In this document: positions 56,171 through 64,000 of the stretch, one piece after another
How the letters are laid out: each line of letters opens with the position of its first letter
Numbering within the stretch: position 1 is the first letter of the stretch
DNA from: Panulirus ornatus
Lineage: Eukaryota; Arthropoda; Malacostraca; Decapoda; Palinuridae
Assembly (NCBI RefSeq): GCF_036320965.1
Contig: NC_092225.1
Span: 54,365,980-54,429,979, forward strand
Length of the DNA stretch: 64,000 nucleotides
Direction: 5' to 3'
Notes under the pieces: model-generated
Seen by the model: the letters and a program-made list of their open reading frames with translations, nothing else
Told to the model about the DNA's origin: nothing
Databases searched by the model: none
Position numbers and translations under genes: made by a program

Positions 56171-56287
56171 TGAACAGTTAGGAAATCGCGCGCGTGTGTG
56201 TGTGTGTGTGTGTGCAAATACTATTTGTGTTAAGGGGAGAGTTCTGCACTCGCATTGACTTGTCACTGAATTTTGCATATATGTACT

Positions 56288-56367
<80 letters not shown>

Positions 56368-56408
56368 AACCTCCAACGGCCAGGTGTGTGTTCATATGCA
56401 TTTTGTTC

Positions 56409-56484
<76 letters not shown>
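56288..56484. repeat. (CT)n-(AT)n compound microsatellite, two AT blocks
   Basis: (CT)n 56288-56314, (AT)n 56315-56365, a short unique spacer, then (TA)n 56411-56484. Confidence 0.95.
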
Positions 56485-56486
<2 letters not shown>

Positions 56487-56590
56487 TAACCTAAGCCGGA
56501 TACCCGTTTATCGACCAACACCATCAAGGGTTCGAACCCGTGCGGGTCTGACTCCGGGCTGGCTCGTGTCCCGTCGCTACACGTACTTGT
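56485..56590 (-). mobile_element. tRNA-derived SINE fragment
   Basis: GGATACCCGTTTATCGACCA and AAGGGTTCGAACCCGTGCGG correspond to the body and B-box part of the SINE at 55.74-55.92 kb. The palindromic GGGTTCGAACCC is a perfect Pol III B box. The A-box end is missing or diverged. Confidence 0.6.
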
Positions 56591-56741
56591 CGGGGACACG
56601 TTAGCCGCGGTGGGGACTGGTCTAGGGCGAGTGGCGCGGTCACCGTGGCTCGGGTGTCGTCAGCAAGAGAGGCAGCAGACGACTAAAACTGTAAGGGCAA
56701 TGTGGTGATGCACCCGGTCTCTTCGTGTGATGCAACGCATG

Positions 56742-58156
<1,415 letters not shown>

Positions 58157-59147
58157 CTGCAGATAGTGGTATGAGTACGTAAATACAAACACACACACAC
58201 ACCGCAGATATTCGTATATGTCAGTACATACACACAGCAGACAGTCGTATATGTACGTACACACTGCAAATAGTCATATATGTACGTACGTACACACACA
58301 CACACACAGCAGATAGTCGTATATGTACGTACACACAAAGTGCAGATAGTCGTATATATACGTACACACACACGACAGATAGACGTATATGTACGTACAC
58401 ACAAACTGCAGATAGTCGTATATATACGTATACACACACGGCAGATAGACGTATATATACGTACACACACACGGCAGATAGACGTATATGTACGTACACA
58501 CAAACTGCAGATAGTCGTATATGTACGTATACACACACGGCAGATAGACCTATATATACGTACACACACAGCAGATAGTCGTATATGTACGTACACTAAC
58601 ACAGCAGATAGTCGTATATGTACGTACGCACACACACGGCAGATAGTCGTATATGTACGTACACTCACACAGCAGATAGTCGTATATGTACGTACACTCA
58701 CACAGCAGATAGTCGTATATGTACGTACGCACACACACGGCAGATAGTCGTATATGTACGTACACTCACACTGCAGATAGTCGTATATGTACGTACACTC
58801 ACACAGCAGACAGTCGTATATGTACGTACACTCACACTGCAGATAGACGTATATGTACGTACACACACAGCAGATAGTCGTATATGTACGTACGCACTCA
58901 CACAGCAGATAGTCGTATATGTACGTACACTCACACTGCAGACAGACGTATATATACGTACACACACAGCAGATAGTCGTATATGTACGTACGCACACAC
59001 ACGGCAGATAGTCGTATATGTACCTACACACACGGCAGATAGTCGTATATGTACCTAAACACACTGCAGATAGTCGTATATGTACTTACACACACGGCAG
59101 ATAGTCGTATATGTACCTACACACACTGCAGGTAGTCGTATATGTAC

Positions 59148-59217
<70 letters not shown>
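58157..59217. repeat. Minisatellite of about 31-40 bp ending in (CA)n
   Basis: About 28 copies of (C/G)CAGATAG(T/A)CGTATAT(G/A)TAC followed by GTACACACACA of variable length. Units differ mainly in the number of CA repeats and at a few fixed sites. Most units carry ATGTACGTAC or ATATACGTA palindromes. The last block (59150-59217) is pure CA. Long open frames on both strands (for example 57955-59064 minus) are by-products of the repeat. Confidence 0.95.
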
Positions 59218-59219
<2 letters not shown>

Positions 59220-59278
59220 CCCGCTATGACTGTACAAACACTTTCAGATGAACGAAATGAGATGCCCATACCTCACTG

Positions 59279-59545
59279 ATAGGTCAGGTCACATCAATAA
59301 CATAACAATAGCGTAAGCTTAGCATGAAGTCAGGTCACATTACTAACACAGCAATGGTGTTAGTGTAATATGAGGTCAGGTTACTTAGATAATCTAGCTA
59401 TCGTGTGGTCAGGTCACACAGACAACATAGCTACAGCGGACGCTTTGATATACGGTTGGAGATCACACAGACAACACAGCTAAAAGTGTAAGCTTAACAC
59501 GGATCCGGGTCAAACACATAACACAGCGATGCAGTGAGCTAAATA
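59279..59545. repeat. Diverged tandem repeat, about 50 bp, five or six copies
   Basis: Repeated (A/T)GGTCAGGTCACA followed by (A/T)(A/C)ATAACA(T/C)A(A/G)C(A/T)A at about 59280, 59329, 59380, 59408, 59460 and 59505. Old and indel-rich. Confidence 0.6.
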
Positions 59546-60814
59546 CGTAATCACGGTAACGAACAGTTGCGACATATTTGGAAAACCCAAGGGACTAAAT
59601 TCGTCAGACAATAACGTTGGGCTGATACATAAATGTCATGCAGGGGATATGATGTCACCACACGACGCAAGCTCCTGAGGAGGAAGCGTAGGGATGAATT
59701 ACTTTAGGAAGCCTACGCACGAAGACGTGCGTCACTGGACCGGTCGTGCCACGACCTAAGTCACAGGAAAGCAAGGAGGAGGAGGAGGAGGAAGCAGGAT
59801 TTTCCGAAAGTTGCTTTGCCGCTCTGTACGCCAGCCACAAGAATGTAAACAACGCAAGGAACTTTCCCTAGCCTGACGCCCTCGGGGAAGAGCAGGCGCG
59901 TTATACCTCGAAGGCGACCGAAGAACTGTCGAACGGAAGGAAGAGGATGAACACCGGCCTACCATCAGTCCCCAGTATCAAGATGAGCAGCTCCTCTGAA
60001 CCGTATTAAGAGCGATGGAACTCGAGTGTCATTTAAAGCTGGGGTCCCACCTGTCCCACTGGGCTCTCCAGAGAGACGCTTTATCTATTCTTCCTATGCT
60101 TGAAACATGGCCGACACAAGAAAATCTATCTAAGTCAGCGGGGGAGAGTGATTAACTGTCCACATGAGGAAGGTAACAAGCAACCATGAATACTGCATGA
60201 TGTGGGTGTGTGGGAGGGCGAGGCGTGCCCGGGGAACACACTCCAAACGTGATCAGAATGCCCACCACAACTCCACGCCCCACACAGCCTGCCCAAGAAG
60301 GCTACCAAGTCGGAAGTGAGTTCAATTTCATCACCTCCCAGCGCCTCACGCTGTGGCGAGGGCGAGACATTACAATCACTCGATAAAAGTGGACAGAGAA
60401 ATCTACACACGTAGAAGAGAGAATGATTCAAGGGTTTCAGGGTTGGGTCATGGGTTCACGACCTCAGTCCAAGCACAGTCAGGTCATCATACAACTATGT
60501 GGAGTGTTACGTCAGGTCACAGAGGTGGGCTGAGGACCTACTGCTGGCCAAGGCGCGCTACACCCTTGGGACAACACAGCCACCGACCAACGGCCCTCAT
60601 CACCTCCCACCAGGACGCTCGTGTTCAACACGTTCAACTCCGACCTTCAAAACTTGGACTGCCACCGGAGACGCTCTGTCCGTGTTTACAAAATAAATCC
60701 TAAATAATAATCAAAGATAAATCATTCCAACAACCAGTGTGTTAGTTATTTAGTTCATGATCCCTTCTTAATAGTAAGGGTCGCTGTCCACTTTACATAA
60801 TGACTAGCTTCGGA

Positions 60815-60817
<3 letters not shown>
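59546..60817. other. No gene recognised
   Basis: (GGA)n at 59776-59793. Open frames are short and unsupported. Confidence 0.4.

Positions 60818-60886
<69 letters not shown>
60818..60886. repeat. (CT)n microsatellite
   Basis: About 69 bp of pure CT. Confidence 0.97.
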
Positions 60887-60887
<1 letters not shown>

Positions 60888-61090
60888 ACATCTTCCACAA
60901 GGCCCTTACAGCTTTAGACTGCCTCAGAGAGCGGCGAAACCTCCTCGCCCCTCCTGTTGCCCCCACATCAGGAAAAAACTCTTCATGCGGGAAGGGGAGG
61001 GGGGGGGGGGGGTTTCCGTCACATGGTCAACACCCCCCCCCCCTGTCCTAACACCACCACCAGCAGCTACCCATAATACAGGATACGTTT

Positions 61091-61093
<3 letters not shown>

Positions 61094-61128
<35 letters not shown>
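61094..61128. repeat. (CA)n microsatellite
   Basis: About 34 bp of CA. A G-run at 61000-61013 and a C-run at 61034-61043 lie just to the left. Confidence 0.95.
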
Positions 61129-61129
<1 letters not shown>

Positions 61130-61307
61130 AATGAAATATAACAAGAACAGTTCGTCATCTGTAGAACAAAGGGCTGGGAAAATATAATTCATCCAGGAAT
61201 AATAACACCATGAGACGAACGTCAGCAAACCACAAGCGAGGGAAAACGTAACTGGAGATGTACCAAACTGACAGTCTCTTCTACCCTCCTCCACCCAGGC
61301 CTGAGCC

Positions 61308-61575
61308 TCCCAACCTAACCTAACCAAACCCCACCCCACACTTAACCTAATGTAAACGAAAATATAACGCCTAACCTAAACCTATCCTAAAACAACCCAA
61401 CCTAACCTAACGTCACTATAACCTAACCCCTCCTAACCTAAAACAACACAAACTAACCTAACCTAACCTAGCATACCCTAAAACCTAACCTAACCTGACT
61501 TCACGTAAAACCCAACCTAACCCCACTTAAAGTAATCTAAAACCTAATCTGACCTGACCTGACCTGACCTGATCG
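61308..61575. repeat. Degenerate (CCTAA)n telomere-like tract, then (ACCTG)n
   Basis: Many CCTAACCTAACC runs mixed with variants (CCAAACCCCA, CCTAAAACAA). This is the complement of the arthropod telomere repeat TTAGG. The tract ends in five ACCTG/ACCTGA units at about 61549-61572. The degeneracy argues for an old internal tract rather than a chromosome end. Confidence 0.75.
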
Positions 61576-61599
61576 TACTTCCACTTGACTGATTTATGC

Positions 61600-62640
61600 T
61601 GGTGTCCCTGGTAAGTTTATTGTGCTCCTCCCGATGCTCATCATGTGAGCGGTAGCACAAAAGGATTACAGGGGCTCACAAAGGGTCTTACTCAAGACCC
61701 TAGTGGGTTGATATTACATGAGATGTTATAATTCATATTTCATTACATACATTACATAGTTTCATATGGTAAGGTTTACCGACTGCGTAGATGCAAAAAG
61801 TGGATACAAACTTAAAATGTCCGGTATCTTGTTATTAACAATATGGCGTTGTGACATTTCTTGCAGGGTTTGTTTAATTCTATTCTTAAAAGCCTCTATT
61901 TTATCACATTCTAAGACATTGTGTTCTAGTTTGTGTCTCCAAATCTTTGACCACAAACTTTGCAGTTCACACGGTTAACATCTCCAGTTAGGCCAAAGCG
62001 CCAATAGTAACTATAGCCTAGCCTTACTGTAACAGTTACAACATTATGTAATCTGCTGATCTTATTTTCTCCATTTACATGTTTGACTTTAAACATTTCA
62101 CTGTGATGGTAAATGTTTCTACTTATGCTTATCTGAACTCGTCTTCGTGCTTCAAAGAGGCCAATTAGTTCCTTTCTAATCACAGTTTTGAGGGTTCTAA
62201 TTGACAATCCAACATTGTTTTCAACATCACCTTTACAAAGTACAGGTTTGGCAAAAGTATCAGTTTTATCATGCTCACGAAGGCTTGTATGAGAGGGAAT
62301 CAATAACAATTTCATCTGAATCCCTCGAGCAATAACGTCTGAGTATCTGTGTCTGGCTTCAGAGATCAGTATGTTTACATTCTGATCTCGTGGTGTTAAG
62401 GGCAAGTAGTGAAGTTAAAGAGTCAGAGATAATCAAGGTGTCTGTGGCAATGATTTCTACCTGCCCAAGAGCGACAAATATGGCGAACCATTCAATTTGA
62501 AGAGTGGATACATTGTTTCTCTATTACCACTGGGCTGGATCACAATGGCAGCACTGCCTGCCCTCCCAGTGCAGGCAGAATCGCGAGAACCGTCAGTATA
62601 GATGCACTAGGCTACGTTAAGATGCACTAGGCTATGTTAC
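61600..62640 (-). mobile_element. LINE fragment with RNase H domain and C-terminal Cys/His motif
   Basis: The minus strand starts with CIYTDGSRDSACTG near 62600 (YTDGS, first catalytic Asp of RNase H). After a frameshift, MKLLLIPSHTSLREHDKTDT (62250-62320) corresponds to the IxWIPSHxGxxGNExAD block. It ends with VRLGYSYYWRFGLTGDVNRV, CKVCGQRFGDTNLEHNVLEC (61760-62030), the C-x2-C...H...C tail of I/jockey-type arthropod LINEs. A 3' UTR with AATAAA (about 61616-61622) follows. Confidence 0.75.
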
Positions 62641-62921
62641 TGTCAGTCTGGAGTTTCTGTATATTTACAGGAGCACAGCTCTTAGCTACGTGTTGAAGTT
62701 GAAGATTATAAGTAGTGTCTTCGGTGGATAAGTGGATGTAGGGACGTTAAAGGGAGTTACCTGCCAGGGAGGCAGGAAATTCCACTTGATATAATCTGTC
62801 CCTCCCTAACTTTATCACTTTATCATTACTACTATCATTATCATTATAATTATCATTACTATGCCACTATTACTACTGTATCGATAATGCCAAGAATAAA
62901 ACAAATAATAATCATAATAAT

Positions 62922-64000
62922 AATGTGATGTCTCCATGGTTGTTTAATTTGTTTATGGATGGGGTTGTTAGGGAGGTGAATGCAAGAGTTTTGGAAAGAG
63001 GGGCAAGTATGAAGTCTGTTGGGGATGAGAGAGCTTGGGAAGTGAGTCAGTTGTTGTTCGCTGATGATACAGCGCTGGTGGCTGATTCATGTGAGAAACT
63101 GCAGAAGCTGGTGACTGAGTTTGGTAAAGTGTGTGGAAGAAGAAAGTTAAGAGTAAATGTGAATAAGAGCAAGGTTATTAGGTACAGTAGGGTTGAGGGT
63201 CAAGTCAATTGGGAGGTGAGTTTGAATGGAGAAAAACTGGAGGAAGTGAAGTGTTTTAGATATCTGGGAGTGGATCTGGCAGCGGATGGAACCATGGAAG
63301 CGGAAGTGGATCATAGGGTGGGGGAGGGGGCGAAAATTCTGGGAGCCTTGAAGAATGTGTGGAAGTCGAGAACATTATCTCGGAAAGCAAAAATGGGTAT
63401 GTTTGAAGGAATAGTGGTTCCATCAATGTTGTATGGTTGCGAGGCGTGGGCTATGGATAGAGTTGTGCGCAGGAGGATGGATGTGCTGGAAATGAGATGT
63501 TTGAGGACAATGTGTGGTGTGAGGTGGTTTGATCGAGTAAGTAACGTAAGGGTAAGAGAGATGTGTGGAAATAAAAAGAGCGTGGTTGAGAGAGCAGAAG
63601 AGGGTGTTTTGAAATGGTTTGGGCACATGGAGAGAATGAGTGAGGAAAGATTGATCAAGAGGATATATGTGTCGGAGGTGGAGGGAACGAGGAGAAGAGG
63701 GAGACCAAATTGGAGGTGGAAAGATGGAGTGAAAAAGATTTTGTGTGATCGGGGCCTGAACATGCAGGAGGGTGAAAGGAGGGCAAAGAATAGAGTGAAT
63801 TGGAGCGATGTGGTATACCGGGGTTGACGTGCTGTCAGTGGATTGAATCGGGGCATGTGAAGCGTCTGGGGTAAACCATGGAAAGCTGTGTAGGTATGTA
63901 TATTTGCGTGTGTGGACGTATGTATATACATGAGTTAGGGGGTGGGTTGGGCCATTTCTTTCGTCTGTTTCCTTGCGCTACCTCGCAAACGCGGGAGACA
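62922..64000 (+). mobile_element. RTE-like LINE, young copy running off the window
   Basis: 5'-truncated start at TGATGTCTCCATGGTTG, then open for 300 codons (62925-63827): [40 protein letters not shown], and to the natural stop after WSDVVYRG. The 3' UTR (GGTAAACCATGGAAAGC) and tail (GGGTTGGGCCATTTCTTTCG ... CGCAAACGCGGGAGACA) reach base 64000. Close match to the 35.4 kb copy. All RT motifs from the palm onward are intact, but the fingers and endonuclease are missing. Confidence 0.95.

Noticed and set aside
56527..56545. tRNA gene from GGGTTCGAACCC
   Set aside because: No cloverleaf can be drawn around it. The surroundings match the tRNA-derived SINE at 55.7-55.9 kb.
56194..56604. Tyr/Ile repeat proteins at (TA)n and Leu/Ser repeats at (CT)n
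   Set aside because: Translations of microsatellites.
60353..60703. 116-residue plus-strand frame
   Set aside because: No recognised motif, compositionally like flanking DNA, and an overlapping alternative frame is equally open.

Overview
This is nuclear DNA from an animal, most likely a decapod crustacean. That placement is inference. It rests on animal genes with introns of 3.6 to 17.6 kb, very dense (TA)n, (CT)n and (CA)n arrays, degenerate (CCTAA)n tracts of the arthropod telomere type, and a LINE whose 3' tail (TTTCGTCTGTTTCCTTGCGC followed by ACCTCGC) I recall as common in decapod genomes. Nothing looks prokaryotic; there is no operon, CRISPR array or rRNA gene.

Two genes are well supported, both on the minus strand. 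mRpS34 (mitochondrial small-subunit protein mS34) runs from its ATG at 32024 to its stop at 2135. It has four coding exons (31978-32024, 28239-28386, 19927-20133, 2135-2299) that join in frame into 188 residues, so about 30 kb of DNA encodes about 0.57 kb of message. A secreted PDGF/VEGF-type cystine-knot growth factor of 172 residues lies uninterrupted at 51470-51988, with a TATA box and initiator upstream. A third gene is only partly present: 3535-4443 (minus) encodes the C-terminal part of glutamine-dependent NAD+ synthetase (NADSYN1) inside mRpS34 intron 3. It is cut off upstream in the middle of a conserved motif.

The most striking structure is also in intron 3. A 7.28 kb tandem array (5158-12437) holds 79 complete units, 54 of 90 bp and 25 of 96 bp, which look free of point substitutions by eye. 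Read on the minus strand, the unit is a piece of a LINE endonuclease ORF. A two-unit version of the same repeat sits inside an endonuclease fragment at 15962-16157 with the same right flank, so seed and amplified array are 3.5 kb apart. The large array joins a second LINE copy through an 11-bp stretch shared by both partners.

Layout: 0-2.1 kb, 3' flank of mRpS34 with a LINE scrap; 2.1-32 kb, mRpS34 with introns full of RTE-like LINE copies in both orientations, two foldback elements, a five-copy 0.3 kb repeat (intron 1) and the satellite (intron 3); 32-36.4 kb, upstream flank and two LINE fragments; 36.6-41 kb, a 50-bp repeat and a decayed Ty3/gypsy element on the minus strand; 42-46.3 kb, decayed LINEs of another clade; 47.5-50.2 kb, LINE scrap, a 39-bp repeat carrying CACGTG, and (TA)n tracts; 51.4-52.1 kb, the growth-factor gene; 53.7-56.7 kb, CR1/L2-like LINE remains and tRNA-derived SINEs; 58.1-59.6 kb, minisatellites; 61.3-62.6 kb, telomere-like repeats and a LINE RNase H fragment; 62.9-64 kb, a young LINE copy running off the window. 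The genes show no functional link to one another. The architecture is governed by retroelements and tandem amplification.
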